A stretch of 64,000 nucleotides of DNA from Kuafuiihalomonas sp039024635 (GTDB taxonomy: Bacteria > Myxococcota > Kuafuiibacteriia > Kuafuiibacteriales > Kuafuiibacteriaceae). Location: positions 1-64,000 of the forward strand of contig JBCCQA010000016.1 of NCBI GenBank assembly GCA_039024635.1, in the 5' to 3' direction. Made by a program: the position numbers and the translations under genes. The notes below the pieces were generated by a model. That model was not told the origin of the DNA, ran no database searches, and saw nothing but the letters and a program-made list of their open reading frames with translations. This document shows positions 25,334 to 34,606 of this stretch, one piece after another. Each line of letters starts with the position of its first letter. Position 1 is the first letter of the stretch.

Positions 25334-25786
25334 TCAGTCGAGGCTCTGCCGAACCGCCCTCAGAGCGTCGACGTTCTTGATGTGGCTGAGCCCGCCCATC
25401 ATGTAGTCGACGGTCGCATCCTGGAGCTTCTCCAGCTCCTCACCCTCGACCCCGACCGAAGCGGCCAGACCCTCGACCATCATTCGCTCTTTGTCGTCGA
25501 TGCGACCGTCGGCGTAGGCCATCAACACCAGGCTCTTCACGAAGAGAACGCGTTTCTTCTCGTCCTCACCGAAGCGAGCCTTGGCCTGCTCGGGATCGAA
25601 GTCGCCGCCTGCAACCTCTTCCAAGCTGGGGTCCCCCGCTCGAGCGCAGCTCTCGTAGAAGGCGCGGACCAAAGCCATCTCGTTGTCGTGAACACCGTCC
25701 ACCCGGGCCAAGGCCATCATGGCGTGGGTCAGGACGCGGACGTCCTCGAAGTCCAGATCCGTGGGCTCGAAGAAGGGGAAAGGCAT
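25334..25786 (-). CDS. TerB-like / DjlA-N-type helical protein
   Basis: 150 aa from ATG 25786; the frame continues upstream but loses protein-like composition. The pattern DFEDVRVLTHAMMALARVDG, an acidic EDE-x-K-K segment and VLMAYADGRIDDKERMMVEGLA matches the duplicated helical unit of TerB-like domains, whose Ala-x-Ala-Asp-Gly-x-x-x-x-x-Glu turns bind metal in some members. Role unknown here; the family is linked to tellurite resistance operons and to many stand-alone cytoplasmic proteins. Confidence 0.75.
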   Translation of the reverse strand: MPFPFFEPTDLDFEDVRVLTHAMMALARVDGVHDNEMALVRAFYESCARAGDPSLEEVAGGDFDPEQAKARFGEDEKKRVLFVKSLVLMAYADGRIDDKERMMVEGLAASVGVEGEELEKLQDATVDYMMGGLSHIKNVDALRAVRQSLD

Positions 25787-25838
25787 GGACGAAGGATGCG
25801 CCGCCGCGAGCGCCGAGGCAAGGCGGCAGATCGTGGGC

Positions 25839-27014
25839 TCAGGGCGCGACCTGCGTGTAGCGACTGATCCACTTGAAGTTGAAGGCGACCTCGGTCGTTC
25901 CGCCGCCAACGATGGGGACCTCCCGGGTGACCGCTTCGTCGAAGCCGATCTCTAGGCTGAAGCTCGTATCGAGCGCCGGCGGGAGGGCATCTCGGTAGTC
26001 GTCGAGGATGTTGTTGTCGAAGGCAAAGAAAGTCGCTCCCGCCACGGGGGCTTCACAGCGAAGAATGAAGGTTCGTTCCAGGTCGAAGAGCTCGAAGTAG
26101 ACGGCGCCCGTTCCGGTCGTGGTGTTGAAGTTGATCTGCTGGTTCGCGGTCAGATCCAGAGTCCCCGGCAGCATCGGGTCGGGCGTGACGGCCTGAAAGT
26201 CTCGCGGGGTCGGCACCTCGGTCGCTGGGATGGCCACCAACCCACCGGAGTCCCCGGCCGTGGACATTTCGAGAATCACGCCTACCGGGCTCGTGAACAA
26301 GCCCGTGGACGAGATCGTGTTGACTGCCCAAGTCGGGAGAGCGGTCGTGATTTGGGTAAAGCTCTGCGGGTTGCCGCCGCTGAGGGCGAAAGTGTGGGTC
26401 GCCATCCCGGTCGGCAGAGCGGTTCCGGGCCCGTCGCAGTCCCGCTCCATGATCACGCAGGTCTGGCCCTGTACACCGTTCTGCGATGGGCCGACGGTAT
26501 CCGTGCAATTTCGGCTGCTGGGGTCCACCCGGGCCCCGGCCGTGGCACGGAGCACCTGGCTCCCTGAAGAGGATACCCGCTCGACCTCGAGCCGCACGTC
26601 CTGGGTCAAGACCGTCAAGGCCGGGACGGGAATCGGCGGACCGACCATCCCGATCGCCCCCATGTCGATGTCGACGATGTCCATGTCCATGTCGACGATG
26701 TCCATGTCCATGTCGACGATGTCCATGTCGACGACGTCCATGTCCATGTCTACCTGACCGATGTCGATGTCCGGGATGTCTATGTCGACGATCGGAGTCA
26801 CGCCGCCCGAGTCCCCGAGATCGAGGGTCCCCGCATCGCGGTCGGTGACGATCGAGCCGCCTCCGCACTGGCCGAGACGGCTACATATCCGACCGATGCC
26901 GCAGTCCCCGTCGGTCACGCACTCCCGGTCCTCCGAGCAGGCAAACCAGAAGGCCGGCAGCCCGAGGCAAAGCACTCCCAGGCCGAGGATCGAGCGCGCT
27001 CGCATGCTCGCCAT
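25839..27014 (-). CDS. putative lipoprotein with an Asp/Met repeat linker
   Basis: 391 aa from ATG 27014, with a second Met three codons in (27005). A hydrophobic leader ends at Cys26; the lipobox is weak. A Cys-spaced module follows (ECVTDGDCGIGRICSRLGQC), as in other myxobacterial surface lipoproteins. Residues about 76-118 are an alternating Asp-Met/Ile/Val repeat. The remaining ~270 residues are beta-rich and unfamiliar. The repeated linker may bind calcium or act as a flexible stalk, which is inference. Confidence 0.75.
   Translation of the reverse strand: MASMRARSILGLGVLCLGLPAFWFACSEDRECVTDGDCGIGRICSRLGQCGGGSIVTDRDAGTLDLGDSGGVTPIVDIDIPDIDIGQVDMDMDVVDMDIVDMDMDIVDMDMDIVDIDMGAIGMVGPPIPVPALTVLTQDVRLEVERVSSSGSQVLRATAGARVDPSSRNCTDTVGPSQNGVQGQTCVIMERDCDGPGTALPTGMATHTFALSGGNPQSFTQITTALPTWAVNTISSTGLFTSPVGVILEMSTAGDSGGLVAIPATEVPTPRDFQAVTPDPMLPGTLDLTANQQINFNTTTGTGAVYFELFDLERTFILRCEAPVAGATFFAFDNNILDDYRDALPPALDTSFSLEIGFDEAVTREVPIVGGGTTEVAFNFKWISRYTQVAP
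26661..26789 (-). repeat. short tandem repeat encoding an Asp-Met/Ile/Val linker
   Basis: Units of the hexamer class (gac-atg and variants), grouped in longer units of roughly 21 bp, repeat head to tail and give Asp-Met-Asp-Ile-Val-Asp-Met type sequence. DNA-level similarity between units is high, so slippage and length variation between strains are likely. Confidence 0.75.
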
Positions 27015-27144
27015 CAGTCCTCAGACCGGCCCGTTTTTCAAGTCGATGACCGGTCGAAGCCTCGCCGGCAGAATCTTTTGGACTCTAGCGGGGTTTCGAG
27101 CCGGGACCGGGATGGGAGCCGGGGGGTCCCTTCGTTAGGATGAC

Positions 27145-28596
27145 ATGATGGACGCCCTCGCCCGCCCCACCGAAGACTCAGGGCAGCGCCTCCGGGACCC
27201 GACCCGTCGGGTATTCGTGAATCGCAACCTCAGGATGGAGCGAATCCGTTGGGTCGGCTTCGACATGGACTACACCCTGGCTGCTTACGATCGGCGGACG
27301 CTGGAGCCCCTCATATTCCAAAGGGCGGCGGAACGGCTGGTCGAGGCCCACGGCTACCCCGAGGAGGTGGCGCGTCTCGACTACGATCCGGACTTCGTCG
27401 TTCGCGGTCTGGTCGTCGACCGCCGCCTCGGCAACATCCTGAAGATGGACCGACACCAGCACGTGGGCCGGGTCTTCCACGGTACCCGGCGCCTGGACAA
27501 AGAGGAGCGTCGAAAGCAGTACCGAGGTCAGAAGATTCGGCTTTCGGCCCCGCGCTATCATTGGATCGACACACTATTCGCCCTCCCCGAGGCCGGGCTG
27601 TATGCGAAGCTGGTCGACCTCTACGAGACCCAGCTCGACGTCGGTCGCGTGGCCTTCGGCAAGCTCTTCGACGACGTCCGTCGAGCCAACGACGAGGTCC
27701 ATGCCGACGGGACGCTCAAACAAGCGATCCTGGAGGACCTGGACCGCTATCTGCCCCGGGACCCTTCCCTCGCCTCCACCCTTCACAAGCTCCGCTCGAG
27801 CGGCAAGCGCACCTTCTTGCTCACCAACTCGGAGCAGAGCTTCACCGAGGCCGTCATGCGTCACATGCTGGACGACCACAGCGGTGACTACCCAAACTGG
27901 AAGGCCTTCTTCGACTTCGTAGTGGTCGACGCGCGAAAGCCGGGCTTCTTCACCGGCAAGGAGTCCCTCCTCGACCCTCAGAGCTTCAAGCCGATCTCTC
28001 GGCTCTCGACCAAAGGGATCTATCGCGGAGGCTCTTTCCGTCACGTCGAACAGCTACTGGGCGACGAGGGCGGTGAACAGGTGCTCTACGTCGGCGACCA
28101 CATCTACGGCGACATCATCCGGACCAAGAAGGAGGGCTTGTGGCGGACCGCGCTGGTCTTGAGTGAGCTGGAGCGAGAGCTCCATACCCTGGAAGGCGTG
28201 CAGGAAAGCTCTCAGGCCTTGATTCGGCTGGAGGCACAGCGCGCAGAGGTCGACGACCGTATCGCGGACTGCAAGGAGCGTCTGAGTCAGCTCGCGGAAG
28301 GCCCGGAGCGAGACTTGGTCCGGCGAGGTCTCGAGGAGGCCAAGGCTCGCCTTCGCACGCTGGTCGAAGAAACGCGCGGCCTTCAGCGGGACATCGACGC
28401 CGCCTTCAACCCCCACTGGGGGAGCGTCTTCAAGGAAGGAAGCGAGGTCACCCGATTCGGCCGACAGGTGGAGAAGTTCGCCTGCGTGTACACGAGCCGG
28501 GTAGGCAACCTCTTCGGCTATTCACCGGCTCAATACTTCAGAGCGCCCCGCCACTGGATGGCCCATGAGAAGACCTTAGGTCCCCAGGACGCTTAG
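27145..28596 (+). CDS. HAD-IG family 5'-nucleotidase
   Basis: 483 aa from ATG 27145 with an AGGA just upstream. HAD motif I is DMDYTLA (about residues 40-46), motif II is the FLLTNS segment, and the late motif is LYVGDHIYGD, where the Asp pair binds Mg. The length and the QKIRLSAPRYHWIDTLFALPE region match the purine-specific cN-II-like nucleotidases of bacteria. A long coiled coil at about 350-420 (ELERELHTLEG through LRTLVEETR) is inserted near the C-terminus. Likely hydrolyses IMP/GMP, inferred from the family. Confidence 0.9.
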   Translation: MMDALARPTEDSGQRLRDPTRRVFVNRNLRMERIRWVGFDMDYTLAAYDRRTLEPLIFQRAAERLVEAHGYPEEVARLDYDPDFVVRGLVVDRRLGNILKMDRHQHVGRVFHGTRRLDKEERRKQYRGQKIRLSAPRYHWIDTLFALPEAGLYAKLVDLYETQLDVGRVAFGKLFDDVRRANDEVHADGTLKQAILEDLDRYLPRDPSLASTLHKLRSSGKRTFLLTNSEQSFTEAVMRHMLDDHSGDYPNWKAFFDFVVVDARKPGFFTGKESLLDPQSFKPISRLSTKGIYRGGSFRHVEQLLGDEGGEQVLYVGDHIYGDIIRTKKEGLWRTALVLSELERELHTLEGVQESSQALIRLEAQRAEVDDRIADCKERLSQLAEGPERDLVRRGLEEAKARLRTLVEETRGLQRDIDAAFNPHWGSVFKEGSEVTRFGRQVEKFACVYTSRVGNLFGYSPAQYFRAPRHWMAHEKTLGPQDA

Positions 28597-28611
28597 CTTC
28601 GTGTCGGGAAG

Positions 28612-28693
28612 TGCGGCGGGGGAGACTCGAACTCCCATGCCTCGCGGCGCCACCCCCTCAAGATGGTGTGTCTACCAATTCCACCACCGCCGC
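28612..28693 (-). tRNA. tRNA-Leu (anticodon GAG)
   Basis: 82 nt read on the minus strand. Acceptor strands GCGGCGG and CCGCCGC pair fully with discriminator A. The Leu-type D-arm is GGUAGACAC. The anticodon stem CCAUC/GGUGG encloses UUGAGGG (anticodon GAG). A long variable arm is present, and the T-arm is GGGAG UUCGAGU CUCCC. CCA is not encoded. It sits between the 5'-nucleotidase and secG, in the common secG-tRNA-Leu order. Confidence 0.96.
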
Positions 28694-28733
28694 AGAGATC
28701 AGAACGGCCTCATAGGCAAAGGCCGGGCGACCG

Positions 28734-29132
28734 TCAATCCTTTTGGCCGTCGTCCGCGGGCTCGCCGAGCTGGATCTGGATGCCACCCTCTGCGGCCTCG
28801 GCCGGGTCGCCTGCGCTGGCCTCGACGGGCGCCGACTCGTCGACGCCCACACTCTCCGCGCCCGCGGGCTCGGGCAGGTCGACCTGGTCGATGACCGAGC
28901 TGCTGTTGGACGACACGTAGGCCAGACCCATGCTCGTGCACATGAACACGATGGCGGCCCCCGTGGTCATTCGGGTCAAGAAGGTGCTTGCACCTCGGCT
29001 GCCGAAGACGTTGCCGGAGCTTCCCCCGCCGAAGACCGCGCTCACCCCGCCGCCCTTTCCGGACTGGAGAAGGATGATGGGCAACATCGCCAGGCACACG
29101 ATGACGTGCAGGATGTAGAGGGCCGTGACCAT
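28734..29132 (-). CDS. secG: preprotein translocase subunit SecG
   Basis: 132 aa from ATG 29132. The two-helix SecG fold is evident: first helix LHVIVCLAMLPIILLQ, then the GKGGGVSAVFGGGSSGNVFGSRGA loop and the second helix. A ~55-residue acidic, Ala/Glu-rich tail extends into the periplasm or cytoplasm, longer than in E. coli. SecG assists SecYE in protein export. Downstream of tpiA on the same strand, with tRNA-Leu following, a conserved bacterial arrangement. Confidence 0.95.
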   Translation of the reverse strand: MVTALYILHVIVCLAMLPIILLQSGKGGGVSAVFGGGSSGNVFGSRGASTFLTRMTTGAAIVFMCTSMGLAYVSSNSSSVIDQVDLPEPAGAESVGVDESAPVEASAGDPAEAAEGGIQIQLGEPADDGQKD

Positions 29133-29153
29133 CTCAGCCCCGTCTTCTGCCTG

Positions 29154-29190
29154 CCCGAGCCTCGTCTGTAAACAGGAGACGTGCTTCGGG
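29154..29190. other. imperfect hairpin between tpiA and secG
   Basis: CCCGAG with CTTCGGG, and an inner CGTCT with AGACG, can pair around a 9-base loop in the 79-bp gap. There is no T-tract, so this may be a leader or attenuating structure rather than a terminator. Confidence 0.25.
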
Positions 29191-29211
29191 TAAACGAGAG
29201 ATCTACGCGAT

Positions 29212-29973
29212 TCAGGATCGGGCCGCGGCGACGATGGCCGCGAAGTCAGCCGCCTTCAGAGCGGCGCCTCCGATGAGGCCCCCATCGATGTCGGGCTGGG
29301 CGAAGAGTTCTCGAGCGTTCCCCGGCTTCACGGAGCCCCCGTACTGGAGACGTATCCCGGCCGCTGGCTCGGGTCCGAACCGGGCAGCGAGACGCCCTCG
29401 AAGGAACGCATGGACTTCCTGGGCTTGGTCGGGACTCGCGGTCTTCCCCGTCCCGATCGCCCACACCGGCTCATACGCGACCACCACCCGGGGTACCTGG
29501 TCGTCCTGTACGCCCTCCAGTCCGGCCTCGAGCTGACGACCCACGACCTCAAGGGTCTGGCTGGCTTCCCGCTGCTCGAGGCTTTCGCCCACGCAGAGGA
29601 TGACCTGGAGCTCGCGACCCAAGACAGCATCCACTTTTCGCCGACAATCGGCGTCGGTCTCTCCGAAGAGGCTGCGCCGTTCGCTATGCCCGATGATCAC
29701 GCTGGTGACGCACAGAGCCTCCAGCATGTCGATGCTCACCGCGCCGGTGAAGGCGCCCTTGGCTTCCCAGTGGACGTCTTGCGCCGCGAGGCGGAGGGAA
29801 CTGTCGCCCAGAGCGTGGGCGACCCGATCCAGATTCGTGAAGGGCGGCGCCACCGCTACGTCCACATCCTCCACCTCGCCGATCTCGGACCGGACGGCCT
29901 TGGCCAAGGCCTCGGCCTCGGCGGCGTTGGTGTTCATCTTCCAGTTTCCGCAGACGAAGGGTCGTCTCGTCAT
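29212..29973 (-). CDS. tpiA: triosephosphate isomerase
   Basis: 253 aa from ATG 29973. It interconverts glyceraldehyde-3-phosphate and dihydroxyacetone phosphate. Signatures: FVCGNWKMN at the start (catalytic Asn-x-Lys), IGHSERR (catalytic His), VAYEPVWAIGTG (catalytic Glu and the flexible lid) and LQYGGSVKP at the phosphate site. Length is standard. One base after the pgk stop, in a gap-pgk-tpiA order. Confidence 0.97.
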   Translation of the reverse strand: MTRRPFVCGNWKMNTNAAEAEALAKAVRSEIGEVEDVDVAVAPPFTNLDRVAHALGDSSLRLAAQDVHWEAKGAFTGAVSIDMLEALCVTSVIIGHSERRSLFGETDADCRRKVDAVLGRELQVILCVGESLEQREASQTLEVVGRQLEAGLEGVQDDQVPRVVVAYEPVWAIGTGKTASPDQAQEVHAFLRGRLAARFGPEPAAGIRLQYGGSVKPGNARELFAQPDIDGGLIGGAALKAADFAAIVAAARS

Positions 29974-29974
29974 C

Positions 29975-31147
29975 TCAGACCTCCAGCGCCTTCACGCCCG
30001 GGAGAACCTTGCCCTCCATGAGCTCGAGGCTGGCGCCGCCACCGGTCGATACGTGGCTGACCCTATTGGTCAGCCCCGTCTTGCGAAGCGCGCTGACCGA
30101 ATCCCCGCCACCGACCACGCTGGTGGCCTCGGCATCGGCGAGAGCCTGCGCCACGGCCTCCGTCCCCCGAGCGAAGTTGGGCCACTCGAAGACACCCATC
30201 GGCCCGTTCCAGAAGACCGTCTTCGCGCTGGCTATGGCTTCGGCGAAACGAGCCCGGGACCTTGGACCGATGTCGAGGCCCATCATATCCTCGGTGATGT
30301 GCTCGACCTCGGCCGGTGCTGCGTCCTCGCTGAACTCTCCGGCCACCACGTGATCGTTGGGCAGAAGGACCTGAACGCGTCGTGCAGTAGCGCTCTTCAA
30401 AAACTGCTCGGCGATGCCCAGGCTATCCCGCTCCACTCGGCTCTTGCCGACCGCAGTCCCCTTGGAGACGAGGAGGGTATAAGCCATGGCCCCGCCGATG
30501 AGAATGGCGTCACATCGCTCCACCAGGCTTTGGAGCACGGCGATCTTGTCAGAGACTTTGGCTCCGCCTACCACGGCGACGAAAGGCCGAGCCGGCTTCT
30601 CCAGAAGTCCTCCTAAGTACTCAAGCTCCTTTTTCATCAGGAAGCCCGCCCCTTTGTCTTTGACGAAAGGGACCATGCCCACCGTCGAGGCGTGGGCCCG
30701 GTGGGCCGTCCCGAAGGCGTCGTTGACGTACACGTCGACGTCCTGGGCCAGGGCGCGAGCAAACTCCTCGTCGTTCTTCTCCTCGCCAGCGTGAAAGCGG
30801 GTATTCTCGAGAAGCAGCACCTTGCCGGGCTCCAGGTCCCGGATGTTCTTTCGAACCCCATCCCCCACACAGTCGTCGGCAAAGACGACCTCGTGGCCCA
30901 GGTGCTCGGCCAGCTTCGCGGCCACGGGCTCTAGGGACTCGTCTTCGTTTCGATTTCCCTTCGGCCGGCCGAGATGAGATGCGAGTACGAGCTTCGCACC
31001 CTGGGCGCAGGCGTGTCGGATGCTTGGCAGCGCACCGACGATCCGGGTGTCGTCTTGGACCACGCCCTCTCGCAGGGGAACGTTGAAGTCCACCCGCATG
31101 AATAGGACGCGACGCTCCAGATCCAGCTGGTCGATGCTCCGGATCAT
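29975..31147 (-). CDS. pgk: phosphoglycerate kinase
   Basis: 390 aa. The ATG at 31147 shares one base with the gap stop (TGATG), so translation is coupled; a longer open frame to 31690 is antisense-like and rejected. Signatures: RVDFNVPL, SHLGRPKG, LLENTRFH in the N-domain; VVGGAKVSDKI and the ADP loop STGGGASLELMEG in the C-domain. Makes ATP from 1,3-bisphosphoglycerate. Length matches the family. Confidence 0.97.
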   Translation of the reverse strand: MIRSIDQLDLERRVLFMRVDFNVPLREGVVQDDTRIVGALPSIRHACAQGAKLVLASHLGRPKGNRNEDESLEPVAAKLAEHLGHEVVFADDCVGDGVRKNIRDLEPGKVLLLENTRFHAGEEKNDEEFARALAQDVDVYVNDAFGTAHRAHASTVGMVPFVKDKGAGFLMKKELEYLGGLLEKPARPFVAVVGGAKVSDKIAVLQSLVERCDAILIGGAMAYTLLVSKGTAVGKSRVERDSLGIAEQFLKSATARRVQVLLPNDHVVAGEFSEDAAPAEVEHITEDMMGLDIGPRSRARFAEAIASAKTVFWNGPMGVFEWPNFARGTEAVAQALADAEATSVVGGGDSVSALRKTGLTNRVSHVSTGGGASLELMEGKVLPGVKALEV

Positions 31148-32160
31148 CAGCTCGTCTTGCTGGCGATGTAGTTGGCGACATCGACGCAGCGAACCGAGTA
31201 GGCCCACTCGTTGTCGTACCAAGAGACGGCTTTGACCATGGTCCCCTCCATGACCTCGGTGAGATCGGCATCGACGGTGCTGCTCTCCTCGACCCCGGTC
31301 ATGTCGATGGACACGAGCGGCTCGTTCAGCACGCCGAGGACGCCCTTGAGCGGCCCGGCGGCCGCGGCCTCGAAGGCCGCATTCACTTTGGCCTTGGTCG
31401 TTGGGGTGCGAACCTGGGCCGTGAAGTCCACCACCGAAACGTTTCGGGTTGGGACCCGAATGGCGAAGCCGTTGAGCTTGCCGGCCAGGTTGGGAAGAAC
31501 CAAGCCCACCGCCTTCGCGGCGCCGGTGCTGGTCGGGATCATGGACTCGAAGGCCGCTCGAGCTCGACGAAGGTCGCTGTGGGGCAGGTCCAGAATCCGC
31601 TGATCGTTGGTGACGGCGTGAATCGTGGTCATGAGGCCGTGCTGAATCCCGAAGGCGTCGTCGAGCACCTTGGCCACCGGGGCCAAGCAATTGGTCGTGC
31701 AGGACGCATTGCTGACGATCTCGTGCTTGGCCGGATCGAAGCTCTCATGGTTGACGCCGAAGCAGAAGGTGCCGTCCAGGTCCTTGCCCGGGGCCGAGAC
31801 GACCACCCGCTTGGCGCCGGCCGCAATGTGGGCGCCCGCGCCCTTCTTGTCCCGGAAGATGCCGGTACACTCGATGACGATGTCGACCCCGTTTTCCTTC
31901 CAAGGAAGCTTGGAGGGGTCGCGCTCCGCCGTGACTACGATTTTTTTGCCGTCGATGGTCAGGGCGCCCTCCCCCACCTCGACCGTTCCATCGTAGCGAC
32001 CGTGGACCGAGTCGTACTTGAATAGATGAGCCAGGGTGTTGGCGTCGGTCAGATCGTTGACCGCGACCAGCTCGAGCTGGTGGTCGCTGCGCTTCAGAAG
32101 CGAGCGAGTAATGCAGCGGCCGATGCGGCCGAACCCGTTGATGGCGATTCGCGTTCCCAC
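31147..32160 (-). CDS. gap: glyceraldehyde-3-phosphate dehydrogenase, type I
   Basis: 337 aa from GTG 32160. The NAD site starts INGFGRIGR, the catalytic loop is SNASCTTNCLAP with nucleophile Cys, and DLRRARAAFESMIPTSTGAAKA and SWYDNEWAYSVR are at the substrate and subunit interfaces. It is the first gene of gap-pgk-tpiA-secG. No second gap copy is visible here. The divergent P5C dehydrogenase begins 78 bp away, so both promoters must share that gap. Confidence 0.97.
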   Translation of the reverse strand: MGTRIAINGFGRIGRCITRSLLKRSDHQLELVAVNDLTDANTLAHLFKYDSVHGRYDGTVEVGEGALTIDGKKIVVTAERDPSKLPWKENGVDIVIECTGIFRDKKGAGAHIAAGAKRVVVSAPGKDLDGTFCFGVNHESFDPAKHEIVSNASCTTNCLAPVAKVLDDAFGIQHGLMTTIHAVTNDQRILDLPHSDLRRARAAFESMIPTSTGAAKAVGLVLPNLAGKLNGFAIRVPTRNVSVVDFTAQVRTPTTKAKVNAAFEAAAAGPLKGVLGVLNEPLVSIDMTGVEESSTVDADLTEVMEGTMVKAVSWYDNEWAYSVRCVDVANYIASKTS

Positions 32161-32237
32161 GGGCCCGGCTTAGGAGCTGCGGCCCCCGACGGTCAATCCG
32201 CTTTACCCGCTCCTCACCCCGCGTTTAGTGGGCACCC

Positions 32238-33863
32238 ATGCACGGTCGTAGTCAGGTGCCTGCCCCCCGCAACGAGCCTCCTCGGCTCTATGGTCCCGGG
32301 AGCCCCGAAAAAGCACCCCTGAAGGCAGCCGTGGCCAAGATGGCCGAGCGGCCCCTCGAAGTCCCCCTCTGGATCGACGGACGCGCCGTGACGCACGCTC
32401 CCGTGAACGTCACGTCGCCCCATGAACATCATCGAGTGGTGGGCTTGGCCCACACCGCGACCGCGGCCCACGTCCAGCAGGCAATCGAAGCGGCCGAAAC
32501 GGCCCGGCCGGCTTGGGCGGAGTTGGACTACGAACATCGTGCAGCGGTCTTCCTCAAAGCGGCCGACCTCGTCTGCGGCCCCTATCGGGACCGGATCAAC
32601 GCCGCGACCATGCTCGGCCAGTCCAAGACGGCCCATCAGTCCGAGATCGATGCGGTGTGCGAGCTCGCGGACTTCTGGCGCTTCAACGTCGGCTTTGGGC
32701 AGAAGCTGATGGAAGAGCAGCCCTGGTCGCCCAAGGGCATGTGGAACTACCAGGAGCTTCGGCCGCTGGACGGTTTCGTCTTTGCCATCACCCCGTTCAA
32801 CTTCACGGCCATCGCCGGGAATCTCCCGACCGCCCCCGCCCTGATGGGAAACACGGTGCTCTGGAAGCCGGCCCCGACCCAGATGGTGAGCGCCCAGGTC
32901 ATCGTCGAGATCCTCCAAGAGGCGGGACTCCCCCGCGGGGTCATCAACATGGTGGCAGGAGACCCAGCGCTCATCGGAGAGGTGGCGATGAGCCATCCCA
33001 AGATGGCGGGACTTCACTTCACCGGAAGTACCCGGACCTTTCAGCACCTCTGGAGCCAAGTGGGACAGAACATCGGCCGCTACGCCAGCTATCCCCGCAT
33101 CGTGGGCGAGACCGGAGGTAAGGACTTCATCTTCATCCATCCTTCCGCCTCCAACGTCCAAGCGTTGAGCACGGCCATCATTCGAGGCGCCTTCGAGTAT
33201 CAGGGCCAGAAGTGCAGCGCCGCGTCCCGGGTGTACGTCCCGAAGAGCGTTTGGTCGAAGCTGGAGCCCGTGCTCCTGGATACGGTGGCGACCCTCAAGA
33301 CCGGAGACGTGCAGGACTTCCGGAACTTCATGGGAGCGGTGATCGACGAGCGTTCCTTCAAGAAGATCAAGGGCTACGTCGATGAAGCGCGGGCCCAGCC
33401 GGACTACGAAATCCGCGCAGGCGGCACCTATGACGACGGAACCGGTTGGTTCGTCCAGCCCACCGTCGTCCTGAGCCGAAGTCCAGAGTCTCGACTCATG
33501 AGAGAGGAGATCTTTGGGCCCGTGGTGACCCTGTTCGTCTATGAGGATGCCGAGCTCGAAGCGACCCTAGATGCGTGCGACGCAAACCCGTACGCGCTGA
33601 CCGGGGCCATCTTCGCCGACGACCGTCGGGTGGTGGCGGAGCTGACAAGGCGCCTGCGCGGAGCGGCGGGCAACTTCTACATCAACGACAAGCCCACAGG
33701 CTCAGTGGTCGGACAGCAGCCTTTCGGTGGAAGCCGAGCCTCGGGCACCAATGACAAGGCGGGAAGCGCCGCCAATCTCATGCGTTGGGTCTCAACCCGA
33801 GCCGTCAAGGAGACCCTCGTCCCGCCCACCGACTATCGCTATCCCTTCCTCGAAGAATCGTGA
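32238..33863 (+). CDS. pruA: L-glutamate gamma-semialdehyde (P5C) dehydrogenase
   Basis: 541 aa from ATG 32238. Oxidises proline-derived P5C to glutamate with NAD. Signatures of the stand-alone, eukaryote-like form: ITPFNFTAIAGNLPTAPALMGN, HFTGSTRTF, ETGGKDFIFI with the general-base Glu, catalytic Cys in GQKCSAASR, and EEIFGPV. No proline dehydrogenase gene is adjacent. The stop overlaps the next gene's GTG start by 4 bp. Confidence 0.94.
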   Translation: MHGRSQVPAPRNEPPRLYGPGSPEKAPLKAAVAKMAERPLEVPLWIDGRAVTHAPVNVTSPHEHHRVVGLAHTATAAHVQQAIEAAETARPAWAELDYEHRAAVFLKAADLVCGPYRDRINAATMLGQSKTAHQSEIDAVCELADFWRFNVGFGQKLMEEQPWSPKGMWNYQELRPLDGFVFAITPFNFTAIAGNLPTAPALMGNTVLWKPAPTQMVSAQVIVEILQEAGLPRGVINMVAGDPALIGEVAMSHPKMAGLHFTGSTRTFQHLWSQVGQNIGRYASYPRIVGETGGKDFIFIHPSASNVQALSTAIIRGAFEYQGQKCSAASRVYVPKSVWSKLEPVLLDTVATLKTGDVQDFRNFMGAVIDERSFKKIKGYVDEARAQPDYEIRAGGTYDDGTGWFVQPTVVLSRSPESRLMREEIFGPVVTLFVYEDAELEATLDACDANPYALTGAIFADDRRVVAELTRRLRGAAGNFYINDKPTGSVVGQQPFGGSRASGTNDKAGSAANLMRWVSTRAVKETLVPPTDYRYPFLEES

Positions 33864-34555
33864 GTCGAGTCCTCGCCGGCCTAGGCCTCCTGCTCTCCAT
33901 CGGCTGCTCGGGCGAGCCGGCAGAGCTGGTGCAACGCGCCTTGTCGGAAGCCTCGAAGCCGGAGGGCCTTCCGCGATTCCTTCACCCCGACTACCGAGAT
34001 CCCTTGGGCGGGACGGAGCGCTTGCTCGCCGAGCTGGAGACCCGCCCGCCGACGGAGCTGCGCATCGAAGAGGCCCGAACCCGATGGGGTCCGTCCAAGC
34101 GACGCCCGATGGTGGAGATCGAGGCCGTGGTCGAGTGGCCTCGGTGGCGGGTGGTCGGCCGAGAGACCATGGGCTTGGAGCGAGGTGCTTGGGGTCACAG
34201 CATTCGCTCGGGCTTCTTGACCGGCGCCCGAGACGTCCAATCCATGGTCGACGAACTCCTCGCGGCCCGAACGCCATCCGAAGCCATCGAGCTGGTCCAT
34301 CCCAACTACGCCCAGGGTCTGGAGTCGCGGGCAGACTTGGCAGAAGAGTGGGCCCAGGGTCCCCATCCGAGCGGCGCCGATTGGTCCGAGGTCGACCGCG
34401 TCGAGCTCGTCCAAGGCCGACTAGAGCTGCGGCCCGACCGGAGCCATCTGGACCTCCACCTCCGCCTCCCGGCGGTGGGGGGACCGCGGCCGGTCACTCT
34501 CCGCCTCACCCTGGCTCCGGCCGCCGGTCGATGGCGGATCGTGGCCGGCTTCTGA
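33860..34555 (+). CDS. putative lipoprotein of unknown function
   Basis: 231 aa from GTG 33860, whose GTGA overlaps the pruA stop. The leader VLAGLGLLLSIGC ends in a likely lipidated Cys16. The mature part has two similar halves: each has a Leu-Pro-x-Phe-Leu-His-Pro-x-Tyr or Leu-Val-His-Pro-x-Tyr turn followed by a strand-rich stretch, so it is probably an internal duplication of an SnoaL/NTF2-like cone fold. No catalytic residues are obvious. Function unknown; coupling to pruA may be only organisational. Confidence 0.7.
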   Translation: MSRVLAGLGLLLSIGCSGEPAELVQRALSEASKPEGLPRFLHPDYRDPLGGTERLLAELETRPPTELRIEEARTRWGPSKRRPMVEIEAVVEWPRWRVVGRETMGLERGAWGHSIRSGFLTGARDVQSMVDELLAARTPSEAIELVHPNYAQGLESRADLAEEWAQGPHPSGADWSEVDRVELVQGRLELRPDRSHLDLHLRLPAVGGPRPVTLRLTLAPAAGRWRIVAGF

Positions 34556-34606
34556 CGGCAGGGTCCTCCGCTTGCCATCCCCGAATCCCCTGATACCTTG
34601 CAACGC

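Noticed and set aside
31148..31690. Upstream extension of pgk
   Set aside because: It lies antisense-like over gap in another frame and has no similarity to pgk; ATG 31147 gives the normal start.
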